DNA of 64,000 nt, taken from assembly GCF_014700075.1 (NCBI RefSeq), contig NZ_JACXBU010000001.1, positions 806,001-870,000 of the forward strand. Direction: 5' to 3'. This document shows positions 56,395 to 64,000 of this stretch, piece after piece. Under the pieces are notes generated by a model. It was given only the letters and a program-made list of their open reading frames with translations. It did no database searches and had not been told where the DNA came from. The position numbers and the translations under genes were made by a program. The DNA comes from Pseudomonas sp. JM0905a. Its GTDB lineage: Bacteria > Pseudomonadota > Gammaproteobacteria > Pseudomonadales > Pseudomonadaceae. Position 1 is the first letter of the stretch. Each line of letters opens with the position of its first letter.

Positions 56395-56412
56395 CAGCAG
56401 AGGGGCAAGACC

Positions 56413-56913
56413 ATGGTCGATACCACTGGATTCCGTAATGCCATGGCGCTGCTGGGCGGCGCCGTTTCGGTCATCACCACCGATGGCGCCGCAGGCCGCT
56501 TCGGTTTCACCGCCTCGGCGGTGTGCAGCGTCACCGACCAGCCGCCGACGCTGCTGGTGTGCATGAACCGCTCTTCGTTCGCCAACGGCCATTTCAAGCA
56601 GAACGGCGTGCTCAGCGTGAACGTGCTGACTGCTGAACTGAAAGAGATTTCCGCCGTGTTCGCCAACCGCGAACTGGACTCCGATCAGCGCTTCGCCCGC
56701 GCCAGCTGGAGCACCCTGGAGAGCGGCTCGCCGCTGCTGGACGACGCCCTGGTGAGCTTCGATTGCCGCATCGCCCAGGCCCATGAAGTGGGTTCCCACA
56801 CCATCTTCTACTGCGAAGTGCTGGGTATCCGTCACGGCAAGAGCCAGGAAGGCCTGGTGTATTTCAATCGCGCCTACCACCGCCTGGGAGACGCCTCGCG
56901 CTCGGCCTGCTGA
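56413..56913 (+). CDS. iacG: Flavin reductase IacG
   Basis: 166 residues, HpaC/FMN-binding split-barrel family. Typical segments: NAMALLGGAVSVITTDGAAG, FGFTASAVCSVTDQPPTLLV, and CMNRSSFANGHF. It would supply reduced FMN or FAD to IacA. It starts 18 nt past iacF and is the last gene of the continuous iac run; a GTAGGTTGG-type repeat follows. Confidence 0.9.
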   Translation: MVDTTGFRNAMALLGGAVSVITTDGAAGRFGFTASAVCSVTDQPPTLLVCMNRSSFANGHFKQNGVLSVNVLTAELKEISAVFANRELDSDQRFARASWSTLESGSPLLDDALVSFDCRIAQAHEVGSHTIFYCEVLGIRHGKSQEGLVYFNRAYHRLGDASRSAC

Positions 56914-56934
56914 TCCAGTGTTTTGGGGGTGTTT

Positions 56935-57018
56935 TGTTGGGCTTCGCGTAGCTCAGCCACAACCGACCAAAGCGTGCTCACTCCCGTAGGTTGGGCAGAG
57001 CGCAGCGAAGCCCAACAC
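56935..57018. repeat. GTTGGGCTTCG...GAAGCCCAAC inverted repeat after iacG
   Basis: Arms GTTGGGCTTCGCG and GCAGCGAAGCCCAAC with internal GTAGGTTGGGCAGAG. Relative of 27486-27612. Probably marks the end of the iac transcript. Confidence 0.65.
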
Positions 57019-57271
57019 GCGGTGTTGAAAAGAATTTCGGAGTCATTCCGGAATATCGGATGAAGACGTAATTTATTCGTTTAAAAGTTTTATCCATAAC
57101 TAGAAATCGAGGGCGCCCGTACATGTTCGGGTGGCGGGCCTTGCTACGACCTTTTTGCAGTAAGTGGTTATAAAAACAATAGGTGGATTAACTGCCGAAG
57201 TTGTTCTTTTCGTTAATTAATCTGCTCCCACTCTATGTGCATTGCGTGCACATGTAATAAGGATCACGTCC
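57019..57271. promoter_or_regulatory. AT-rich promoter region of the OprD porin gene
   Basis: About 250 bp, AT-rich (TTATTCGTTTAAAAGTTTTA and TTCGTTAATTAATCTG), suggesting that the porin has its own promoter. No operator is assigned. Confidence 0.4.
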
Positions 57272-58549
57272 ATGTTTCAGAAAAGCTGGCTGGCCAGCGG
57301 CGTAGCTGCCGCAGGCCTGATGGGGATGCTCGTGCCGATGTCTGCCCAGGCGGACTTCGTGAAGGATCGGCAAATCAGCCTTGGTCTGCGTAACTTCTAT
57401 ATCGACCGTGACTTCAAACAGGATGATGCACCGAAATCGCGCCTCGGAAGTTGGAGTCAGGGTTTCGACTTCCGCGCTATCTCTGGATATACCGAAGGCA
57501 CGGTGCAGTTTGGTCTGGATGTATCCGGGCAATATGCCTTCCGCCTCGATGGCGGCGGTGGCCGCGGCCCGGACACCATCATTCCCTACGACGACAGCAA
57601 GGGGGAGCAGGCCCACGAATATGGCCGCGCCGCGCTGACCGGCAAGATGCGTTATTCGAAGACCGAACTGAAGGTGGGCGAGCACCGTCCCATGCTGCCG
57701 GTGGCCTTCTATGACGACACCCGCCAGCTGATCACCACCTACCACGGCTTCCTGCTGGAATCCCGCGAGGTGGACAAGCTCACCCTCACCGCTGGGCGCT
57801 TCACCGAGATCAGCAGCCGCGAATCGTCCGGTCGCGAGAAGATGTACCTGTTCAACGGCCCAGACATCAAACGCCGCAGCGATGGCCTGAACTTTGGCGG
57901 TGCCACCTACGCGTTCAGCCCCGCGCTGAACGCCAGCTACTTCTACGGCCAACTGGAAGACATCTACCAGCAGCACTACCTGGGCGTGACCCACAACGCC
58001 GACCTGGGTGGCGGCTACGGCCTGAAGACCGACCTGCGCTACTTCGACAACAGCGAAGACGGCAAGGCGCTCTACGGCAATATCGACAACCACTCCTACG
58101 GCGCCATGACCACCGTGCGCAAGGGCGCCCACGCCATCGGCGTCGGCTACCAGCGTATGCTCGGTGAGAGTGTCTTCCCGACGCTGAACGGATTCGCCCC
58201 CCAACCCTACCTGGTGAACTGGTCCACCGTCGGCTTCGTCAAGCCGAATGAAAGCTCCTGGCAGCTGCGCTATGACCTCGACTTCGCCGCCTACGGCGTG
58301 CCCGGCCTCAAGCTGATGACCCGCTACCTGCGAGGCACCGGCATTGACCGGGGCAACAACGCCCTGGACCAGAACGTCGAGAGCGAACGCAACTTCTTCC
58401 TCAGCTACGTGGTGCAGAGCGGTCCGCTCAAGGGCGTGGGCTTCGAGTGGCGCAACATCGACGTCAAGACCCGCTTCGGCACTGGCACCGCCTCCGGGCC
58501 GGACTATCAGGAGAACCGCCTGATCACCACCTACACCTTCAAGTTCTGA
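57272..58549 (+). CDS. OprD-family outer-membrane porin
   Basis: 425 residues. The signal peptide ends at MSAQA, then DFVKDRQISLGLRNFYIDRD, a pattern typical of OprD. Further family features are WSQGFDFRAISGYTEGTVQF, LPVAFYDDTRQL and NRLITTYTFKF with terminal Phe. OprD porins pass specific small acids or amino acids; placed between iacG and catRBCA, this one may admit IAA or related aromatic acids (inference). MFQKSWLASG starts at 57272 after AAGGATCACGTCC. A clear terminator follows. Confidence 0.92.
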   Translation: MFQKSWLASGVAAAGLMGMLVPMSAQADFVKDRQISLGLRNFYIDRDFKQDDAPKSRLGSWSQGFDFRAISGYTEGTVQFGLDVSGQYAFRLDGGGGRGPDTIIPYDDSKGEQAHEYGRAALTGKMRYSKTELKVGEHRPMLPVAFYDDTRQLITTYHGFLLESREVDKLTLTAGRFTEISSRESSGREKMYLFNGPDIKRRSDGLNFGGATYAFSPALNASYFYGQLEDIYQQHYLGVTHNADLGGGYGLKTDLRYFDNSEDGKALYGNIDNHSYGAMTTVRKGAHAIGVGYQRMLGESVFPTLNGFAPQPYLVNWSTVGFVKPNESSWQLRYDLDFAAYGVPGLKLMTRYLRGTGIDRGNNALDQNVESERNFFLSYVVQSGPLKGVGFEWRNIDVKTRFGTGTASGPDYQENRLITTYTFKF

Positions 58550-58556
58550 GCCAACA

Positions 58557-58586
58557 GGGCCGACCGAAGAAGGTCGGCCCCTTTTT
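58557..58586 (+). terminator. Rho-independent terminator of the porin gene
   Basis: 9-bp arms GGGCCGACC and GGTCGGCCC with a 6-base loop followed by CTTTTT. Confidence 0.9.
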
Positions 58587-58608
58587 CAAACCTGGCAGCG
58601 AGACCCTG

Positions 58609-59232
58609 ATGCGACTTTACGAACTCATCACCTTCACCCTGCGCGTGCGCACCCCGGCCGCAGCCCTGGCGCGCCTGGAATCGATACTGGCCGAGGCGGC
58701 GCCGGGATGCACCCTGGTGGGCTGCTGGGCCTCGGAAATCGGGCCACTGAACCAGGTCGCTGTGTTGCGTGGCTTCAGCGACGAAGCGTCACGCCAGGCC
58801 GAACGCGAGCGCTACCTGCTGGCGCGGGATGCCTTCGGCATCGAAGAATTCATGCTCGACATGAAGGTAGAGAACTACAGCCTCTTCCCCTTCCTGGAAC
58901 CCCTGGCTCCGGGGGCTCATGGGCCGTTCTACGAGCTGCGCGAATACAACCTGATCCCCTCTGGCCTGACGCCGACGCTGGAAGGCTGGAAGAAAGCTGT
59001 CGGCCCGCGCACCACAGAAAGTTATTCACAGGTCTACGCGGCCTTCTACGCCACCGACGGCCGTACGCCGCGCTACCTGCACATCTGGCCCTACGCGACC
59101 CTGGAACAGCGTCTGGACGTACGCACGCGTGCAGTCGAGGACGGCGTCTGGCCGCCGGAGAACTCCGGACCGCAACTGCGGGAAATGCATTCCACCATCT
59201 ACCTGCCGGCGAAGTTCTCGCCCTTGCGGTAA
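58609..59232 (+). CDS. NIPSNAP-family protein
   Basis: 207 residues. Two tandem dimeric alpha/beta-barrel halves: MRLYELITFTLRVRTPAAAL in the first, FYELREYNLIPSGLTPTLEG with PRYLHIWPYATLEQR in the second. NIPSNAP proteins are often encoded near aromatic and steroid catabolic genes; no reaction is established. The start at 58609 lies past the porin terminator, so a separate or read-through transcript is needed. It sits between the OprD porin and catR. Confidence 0.82.
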   Translation: MRLYELITFTLRVRTPAAALARLESILAEAAPGCTLVGCWASEIGPLNQVAVLRGFSDEASRQAERERYLLARDAFGIEEFMLDMKVENYSLFPFLEPLAPGAHGPFYELREYNLIPSGLTPTLEGWKKAVGPRTTESYSQVYAAFYATDGRTPRYLHIWPYATLEQRLDVRTRAVEDGVWPPENSGPQLREMHSTIYLPAKFSPLR

Positions 59233-59255
59233 CGGCTTTTTTCACGCTTTACCTC

Positions 59256-59286
59256 AGCCCGTTCCACTCCTTTGCGGGCTTTTTTT
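59256..59286 (+). terminator. Terminator after the NIPSNAP gene
   Basis: Six-bp arms AGCCCG and CGGGCT with a T-run (TTTTTTCTTG) directly after, 24 bases past the stop. Confidence 0.65.
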
Positions 59287-59310
59287 CTTGCGGTAGGGGC
59301 GGTTGCTTTT

Positions 59311-59409
59311 TGTGGGGACGAATTCATTCGCCAAGCAGGCCGAAGGTCTGCCCTGAGGAGATAAAGGGGGCAACTGCGTTGCCCTTGGAGAATGAATTCG
59401 CCCCTACAG
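59311..59409. repeat. REP doublet between the NIPSNAP gene and catR
   Basis: TGTGGGGACGAATTCATTCG to GAATGAATTCGCCCCTACAG with a GGCAACTGCGTTGCC core, between convergent genes. Confidence 0.75.
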
Positions 59410-59431
59410 GAATACAGATTCACAGGGTGTG

Positions 59432-60316
59432 CTAACCGATATGCCCCTCGGCCAGCTCCTCGATCAACGCCAGGCAATGGGTCAGCGCCGGAGAGGCGTC
59501 GCCCACGCGGCGGCTGATGATGATGGGCGAGGTGGCCTGGGCTTCCTGCAGGCTGGCGTAGCCGATGTCGATGCGGTGCAGCACCTGCACCGAGGCGGGC
59601 ACCAGGGTGATGCCGATGCCGGCGGCCACCAGGCCGATGGCAGTCTGCAGTTCGTTGGTCCACTGCGCCACCTCGATCTGCAGGCCATAGGCGGCGAACA
59701 GCGACAGCACGTGGTCGGCGTAGCTCGGGCGCGGGTTGCCCGGATAGAGCACGAAGGGCTCCCGGGCGAGGTCGGTGAGGCTCACGGGACCTGGCAGCAA
59801 CGGATGCCCGGCGGGGAGGGCGGCGACAAGCGGGTCGAGGGTGAGCACCTCCTGCTGGATGGCCGGATCGTTGATGTGGATGCGGCCGAAGCCGACATCA
59901 ATGCGGCCGGCCTTGAGGGAGTCCACCTGTTGCAGGGTGGTCATCTCGGAAAGGCCCAGTTCCAGGCCGGCATCGCTGCGCAGGCGGCGGATCAGGTCGG
60001 GTAGAACACCATAGAGGGTAGAGGGTGCGAAGCCGATGCCGAGCCAGGCTTTTTCCCCCGACCCAATGCGGCGGGTATTGTCACAAACCTTGCCCAGCTG
60101 CTCGAGCAGGGTGCGGGAATGCTCGTGGAAGAAGCGTCCGGCCTCGGTCAGGCGCAGGGGTCTGCCACGGTCCAGCAAGGCCACCCCGAGTTCCTCCTCG
60201 AGCTGCTGGATCTGGCGGCTCAACGGGGGTTGAGCAATGTGCAGACGCTCGGCGGCACGGGTGAAGTTGAGGGTTTCGGCAAGCGCCTGGAAGTAGCGCA
60301 GATGGCGAAGCTCCAT
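59432..60316 (-). CDS. catR: LysR-family activator CatR
   Basis: 294 residues, CatR/BenM branch: MELRHLRYFQALAETLNFTR, then IAQPPLSRQIQQLEEELGV. The effector domain has GFAPSTLYGVLPDLIRRL and GIGITLVPASVQVL. It should activate catBCA on binding cis,cis-muconate. It is divergent from catB, and the 123-bp gap contains an ATAC-N7-GTAT box. Confidence 0.92.
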   Translation of the reverse strand: MELRHLRYFQALAETLNFTRAAERLHIAQPPLSRQIQQLEEELGVALLDRGRPLRLTEAGRFFHEHSRTLLEQLGKVCDNTRRIGSGEKAWLGIGFAPSTLYGVLPDLIRRLRSDAGLELGLSEMTTLQQVDSLKAGRIDVGFGRIHINDPAIQQEVLTLDPLVAALPAGHPLLPGPVSLTDLAREPFVLYPGNPRPSYADHVLSLFAAYGLQIEVAQWTNELQTAIGLVAAGIGITLVPASVQVLHRIDIGYASLQEAQATSPIIISRRVGDASPALTHCLALIEELAEGHIG

Positions 60317-60351
60317 GGTGACTCCGGGGCGGTGGCTGTGCGAGATGTTCG

Positions 60352-60366
60352 ATACCCTGCGGGTAT
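60352..60366. promoter_or_regulatory. CatR/BenM-type operator
   Basis: ATACCCTGCGGGTAT, an exact ATAC-N7-GTAT dyad as described for CatM/BenM/CatR regulators, in the catR-catB gap. Confidence 0.75.
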
Positions 60367-60439
60367 CGTGCTAGACAAACTCTATATTGGACCCCGCGAT
60401 TTGTCGCGGCCACTATCGGGACCAGATGAAACGAACCTG

Positions 60440-61573
60440 ATGGGTATTGAAGTGAGCCAAGTCCTGATCGAAAGCGTCGAGGCGATCATCGTCGACCTGC
60501 CGACCATCCGCCCGCACAAGCTGGCCATGCACACCATGCAGAACCAGACGCTGGTGGTGATTCGCCTGCGTTGCTCCGATGGCATCGAAGGCCTCGGCGA
60601 GTCCACCACCATCGGTGGCCTGGCCTACGGCAACGAGAGTCCGGAAAGCATCAAGCAGAACATCGACAGCCACCTTGCTCCGCTGCTGATCGGCCAGGAC
60701 GCCAACAACATCAACGCCGCCATGCTGCGCCTGGACAAGGCCGCCAAGGGCAACACCTTTGCCAAGTCCGGCTTGGAAAGCGCGCTGCTGGATGCCCAGG
60801 GCAAGCGCCTCGGCCTGCCGGTGAGCGAGCTGCTCGGCGGCCGCGTGCGTGACGGCCTGGAAGTGGCCTGGACCCTGGCCAGCGGCGATACCGGCAAGGA
60901 CATCGCCGAAGCCGAGCACATGCTGGAAATCCGCCGCCACCGCATCTTCAAGCTGAAGATCGGCGCGGGCGAGGTGAACCGCGACCTCAAACACGTGATT
61001 GCCATCAAGCAAGCGCTGGGCGACAACGCCAGCGTGCGGGTCGATGTGAACCAGGCCTGGGACGAGTCCGTCGCCCTGCGTGCCTGCCGCATCCTCGGCG
61101 ATAACGGCATCGACCTGATCGAGCAACCGATCTCGCGCATCAACCGTTCCGGCCAGGTGCGCCTGAACCAGCGCAGCCCGGCGCCGATCATGGCCGACGA
61201 ATCCATCGAAAGCGTCGAAGACGCCTTCAGTCTGGCCGCCGACGGCGCCGCCAGCATCTTCGCCCTGAAGATTGCCAAGAACGGTGGCCCGCGTGCCGTG
61301 CTGCGTACCGCGCAGATCGCCGAAGCGGCCGGTATCGCCCTGTACGGCGGCACCATGCTCGAAGGCTCCATCGGTACCCTGGCGTCGGCCCATGCCTTCG
61401 TCACCCTGAAGCAACTGACCTGGCACACCGAGCTGTTCGGGCCGCTGCTGCTGACCGAGGAAATCGTCAGCGAAGCGCCGGTCTACCGCGACTTCCAGCT
61501 GCACGTGCCGCGTACCCCGGGCCTTGGCCTGGCCCTGGACGAAGAGCGCCTGGCGTTCTTCCGCCGCAAGTAA
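60440..61573 (+). CDS. catB: Muconate cycloisomerase
   Basis: 377 residues, enolase superfamily. Converts cis,cis-muconate to muconolactone. The KxK motif is IFKLKIGAG; metal ligands are in RVDVNQAWDE, LIEQPISR and IMADESIES; the second Lys is in FALKIAKNGG. MGIEVSQVLIESVEAI starts at 60440 downstream of the CatR box; the frame open to 60119 crosses the promoter and catR. catC starts 15 nt past its stop. Confidence 0.95.
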   Translation: MGIEVSQVLIESVEAIIVDLPTIRPHKLAMHTMQNQTLVVIRLRCSDGIEGLGESTTIGGLAYGNESPESIKQNIDSHLAPLLIGQDANNINAAMLRLDKAAKGNTFAKSGLESALLDAQGKRLGLPVSELLGGRVRDGLEVAWTLASGDTGKDIAEAEHMLEIRRHRIFKLKIGAGEVNRDLKHVIAIKQALGDNASVRVDVNQAWDESVALRACRILGDNGIDLIEQPISRINRSGQVRLNQRSPAPIMADESIESVEDAFSLAADGAASIFALKIAKNGGPRAVLRTAQIAEAAGIALYGGTMLEGSIGTLASAHAFVTLKQLTWHTELFGPLLLTEEIVSEAPVYRDFQLHVPRTPGLGLALDEERLAFFRRK

Positions 61574-61588
61574 ACAGGAGACCTTTCC

Positions 61589-61879
61589 ATGCTGTTCCAC
61601 GTGAAGATGACCGTGAAACTCCCGGTCGACATGGACCCGGCCAAGGCTGCCAAGCTTAAGGCCGACGAGAAAGAACTGGCCCAGCGCCTGCAGCGCGAAG
61701 GCAAGTGGCGTCACCTGTGGCGCATCGCCGGCCACTACGCCAACTACAGCGTCTTCGACCTCGCCAGTGTCGAAGAACTGCACGACACCCTGATGCAGCT
61801 GCCGCTCTTCCCCTACATGGAGATCGAGGTGGACGGTCTCTGCCGCCACCCGTCATCGATTCACGAAGACGATCGCTGA
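61589..61879 (+). CDS. catC: Muconolactone delta-isomerase
   Basis: 96 residues, the standard length. Turns muconolactone into 3-oxoadipate enol-lactone. Characteristic sequence MLFHVKMTVKLPVDMDPAKA, HLWRIAGHYANYSVFD and LPLFPYMEIEV. It lies between catB and catA in the usual catBCA order, with AGGAGACC upstream. Confidence 0.95.
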   Translation: MLFHVKMTVKLPVDMDPAKAAKLKADEKELAQRLQREGKWRHLWRIAGHYANYSVFDLASVEELHDTLMQLPLFPYMEIEVDGLCRHPSSIHEDDR

Positions 61880-61918
61880 TCGATTCGCGCCCGATAACAA
61901 CAAGATGAGGAAATAGCC

Positions 61919-62845
61919 ATGACTATCAAACTGTCCAACACCGAAAGCGTTCAGAAGTTCTTCCAGGAAGTCAGTGGTTTCAACAACGACCAGGGCAGCC
62001 AGCGCATGAAGAAGCTGGTCAATCGCATCCTGCTCGACACCATCAAGATCATCGAAGACCTGGAAGTCACCACCGAAGAATTCTGGAAAGCGGTGGACTA
62101 CCTCAATCGCATGGGTGCCCGTGGCGAAGCCGGCTTGCTGGTTGCCGGCCTTGGCCTGGAGCACTACCTCGATCTGCTGCTGGATGCCCAGGACGAGCAG
62201 GCCGGCCTGACCGGCGGCACTCCGCGCACCATCGAAGGCCCGCTGTACGTGGCCGGCGCGCCGATGTCCGAAGGCGAAACCCGCATGGATGACGGCACCG
62301 ACGCAGGCACCGTGATGTTCCTGCAGGGCCAGGTGAAGGACGCCGAAGGCAAGCCGATCGCCGGCGCCATCGTCGACCTGTGGCATGCCAACACCAAGGG
62401 CACCTACTCCTACTTCGACACCACCCAGTCGGACTACAACCTGCGCCGCCGCATCGTCACCGACGCTGAAGGCCGCTACCGCGCCCGCAGCATCGTGCCG
62501 TCCGGCTACGGCTGCCCGCCGGATGGCACCACCCAGGAAGTGCTGAACCACCTGGGCCGCCACGGCAACCGTCCTGCGCACATTCACTTCTTCATCTCCG
62601 CACCGGGCTACCGTCACCTGACCACCCAGATCAACCTGTCGGGCGACGAATACCTGTGGGACGACTTCGCCTACGCCACCCGTGATGGCCTGGTGGGCGA
62701 GATCCGCTTCACTGAAGACGCCGCCGCTGCCGCCGCCCGTGGCGCCGTGGACCGCTTCGCCGAAATCGACTTCGACTTCCAGCTGCAAAAGGCCCCGAGC
62801 CCGGAGCAGGAATCCATCCGCGACCGCGTTCGCGCCGAAGCCTGA
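61919..62845 (+). CDS. catA: Catechol 1,2-dioxygenase
   Basis: 308 residues, intradiol dioxygenase cleaving catechol to cis,cis-muconate. The Fe(III) ligands are Tyr in GPLYVAGAP, Tyr in VPSGYGCPP and two His in RPAHIHFFIS. The N-terminal helical dimerisation domain is present. It would receive catechol from IacCD. pcaD and the 3-oxoadipate genes are not in the window. Confidence 0.96.
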   Translation: MTIKLSNTESVQKFFQEVSGFNNDQGSQRMKKLVNRILLDTIKIIEDLEVTTEEFWKAVDYLNRMGARGEAGLLVAGLGLEHYLDLLLDAQDEQAGLTGGTPRTIEGPLYVAGAPMSEGETRMDDGTDAGTVMFLQGQVKDAEGKPIAGAIVDLWHANTKGTYSYFDTTQSDYNLRRRIVTDAEGRYRARSIVPSGYGCPPDGTTQEVLNHLGRHGNRPAHIHFFISAPGYRHLTTQINLSGDEYLWDDFAYATRDGLVGEIRFTEDAAAAAARGAVDRFAEIDFDFQLQKAPSPEQESIRDRVRAEA

Positions 62846-62855
62846 GTTGTGATTG

Positions 62856-62912
62856 TGGCGGGGGAGGCTGGTTCTCCCGCCATTTGAGCCGGCCGTTTGG
62901 CCGGCTTTTTTA
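62856..62912 (+). terminator. Double hairpin terminator after catA
   Basis: First stem TGGCGGGGGAG/CTCCCGCCA near 62856-62883, second stem GAGCCGGCC/GGCCGGCTT near 62887 followed by TTTTTT. Confidence 0.85.
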
Positions 62913-62956
62913 TGGGCGGCGGGTTGGTACGGACTTTCGGGATGTTGCCGAACTCT

Positions 62957-63074
62957 GCGTCCCTCACCCCCGGCCCCTCTCCCAGAGGTAGAGGGGTGAC
63001 TCGCGCTGGGCACTCCCTACCAATCCTGCACGGCCAGCCCCCTCTCCCTTTGGGAGAGGGTTGGGGTGAGGGTG
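62957..63074. repeat. CCTCTCCC-type inverted repeat after the cat operon
   Basis: CCTCACCCCCGGCCCCTCTC pairs with AGAGGGTTGGGGTGAGGGTG across an internal CCCTCTCCCTTTGGGAGAGG hairpin. Same family as 29074-29172. Confidence 0.65.
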
Positions 63075-63225
63075 GTTGACCCCGCGCTCGGCCTTTTGCC
63101 ATGAACGCGCCCGAACAAGGTTGCTGTCCTTACCCCCCAACTCCCCGGATAACCATCCCCGACTATCCGGATTTCGCCCTACCTCGGGATGCCGCCTAAT
63201 CGACGGACAACCCTCGGAGGTGCCC

Positions 63226-64000
63226 ATGACCCGCCCCAGCGATCCGGCCGAACTGGCCGCCTACTACGACGTGCAGTACAACGCCCGCGCCAGCGTCGAG
63301 GACTTCGACCAGTACCCGCGCCAGTACCGCGCGCTGAGCGACGACGCCCACGCCGCGCTGCGCTGCTTCAAGGATGTGCCTTACGGTCCGGGCGCCACTG
63401 AGCGGCTGGATATCTTTCCCGCCAGCAAGCTGGATGCACCGGTGCTGCTGTTCATCCACGGCGGCTATTGGCGCGCGCTGTCCAAGGCCGATTCGGCTTT
63501 CATGGCGCCGGCGCTGACGGCTGCCGGGGCGTGCGTGGTGGTGCTGGATTACGACCTGGCCCCGGCCGTGACCCTCGATCACATCGTCGACCAGACCCGT
63601 CGTGCGCTGGCCTGGCTGCATCGCCATATCGCCGAGTTCGGCGGCGACCCGCAGCGGCTGTATGCCAGCGGCAGCTCTGCCGGCGGGCATCTGACAGGAA
63701 TGCTCCTGGTCGGCGGCTGGCAGGGGCGTTATGGCGTGCCGGACAACGTGCTGTGCGGCGCACTGCCCATCAGCGGGTTGTTCGACCTGCATCCGTTGTT
63801 GGAGACCCATATCAACGGCTGGATGGGGATGGACGAAGAGGCGGCGCGGCGCAACAGCCCGGCCTTCTACGTGCCGACGCGGGGGGCGGAACTGGTGATC
63901 AGCTACGGGGCGTTGGAGACGGCGGAATTCGCCCGCCAGTCCCATGACTTCCTCGAGGCCTGGCGCGCGAACGGGCTGCCGGGGCGCTTTGTCGAAGCTC
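63226..64000 (+). CDS. Alpha/beta hydrolase, arylformamidase-like (3' end outside window)
   Basis: 258 residues are visible; the frame is open at the edge. It has the oxyanion motif LFIHGGYWRALSK, shared by kynurenine formamidases and BD-FAE-type esterases, and the nucleophile elbow YASGSSAGGHLTGML. The catalytic Asp/His would lie at or beyond the end. CGGAGGTGCCC precedes the ATG. It is separated from catA by terminators and repeats, so it is its own unit; a role with tryptophan or indole metabolites is only suggested by the family. Confidence 0.85.
   Translation, partial: MTRPSDPAELAAYYDVQYNARASVEDFDQYPRQYRALSDDAHAALRCFKDVPYGPGATERLDIFPASKLDAPVLLFIHGGYWRALSKADSAFMAPALTAAGACVVVLDYDLAPAVTLDHIVDQTRRALAWLHRHIAEFGGDPQRLYASGSSAGGHLTGMLLVGGWQGRYGVPDNVLCGALPISGLFDLHPLLETHINGWMGMDEEAARRNSPAFYVPTRGAELVISYGALETAEFARQSHDFLEAWRANGLPGRFVEA

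Noticed and set aside
49229-56913. Anthranilate, salicylate or p-cumate dioxygenase operon as an alternative reading of the Rieske cluster
   Set aside because: Those operons lack an acyl-CoA-dehydrogenase-fold monooxygenase, a flavin reductase, an amidase and a MarR regulator together; the set and order fit iac much better.

Overview
The window looks like chromosomal DNA of a high-GC Pseudomonas. The main evidence is the complete Entner-Doudoroff block in its usual Pseudomonas order (edd-glk-gltR-gtrS, gtsABCD-porin-mutarotase, then hexR divergent from zwf-pgl-eda), together with a che2-like chemotaxis cluster end, a 1-Cys OhrR-type regulator, Ohr and a catRBCA ring-cleavage locus. I see no rRNA, tRNA, CRISPR array, integrase or transposase. 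Assignments are read from translated sequence and family motifs; no database search was run.

Layout. 1-3.2 kb: cheA (cut by the window edge), cheY and a short MCP, all on the minus strand. 3.4-8.4 kb: a 50-aa Cys-rich protein, a CAP-domain exported protein, a MarR/OhrR-like regulator, an EAL phosphodiesterase, a DinB-like protein and a LysR regulator. 8.4-17.2 kb: a Kef-type antiporter, three related YcaC-like isochorismatase-fold hydrolases, a pirin gene and a LysR gene that have both been beheaded by one deletion, a Tat-exported amidohydrolase, a membrane-anchored ABM-domain protein and a LysR regulator. 17.2-18.5 kb: a five-fold 120-bp tandem REP array and a cytochrome c remnant. 18.5-22.1 kb: ppk2, mltF, ybjQ-like, ohr and a 42-aa exported peptide gene.

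22.3-41.3 kb is central sugar metabolism. Glucose enters through a LamB-type porin and GtsABCD, is phosphorylated by Glk and passes through Zwf, Pgl, Edd and Eda to pyruvate and glyceraldehyde-3-phosphate. GltR/GtrS and HexR regulate it, and palindromes suitable for HexR lie before both edd and zwf. A GapN-like dehydrogenase and a shikimate dehydrogenase-like gene follow.

41.4-62.9 kb is a self-contained module that I interpret as indole-3-acetic acid (IAA, auxin) catabolism. It holds a MarR regulator (iacR), a PAS chemoreceptor, a LIV-type ABC importer with a fused permease-ATPase, the enzymes iacH-A-B-I-C-D-E-F-G, an OprD-family porin, a NIPSNAP protein and catR/catBCA. The inferred flow is sensing and uptake, hydroxylation of IAA (IacA with IacG), further oxidation (IacE, IacB, IacI), Rieske dioxygenation to catechol (IacCD with IacF), ortho cleavage by CatA, and conversion by CatB and CatC to the 3-oxoadipate enol-lactone. 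The window closes in an alpha/beta hydrolase of arylformamidase type.

Intergenic DNA is rich in dispersed repeats of at least five families. Several touch coding sequence: one supplies the last 25 codons of the aroE-like gene, and another supplies the gtsD stop codon.
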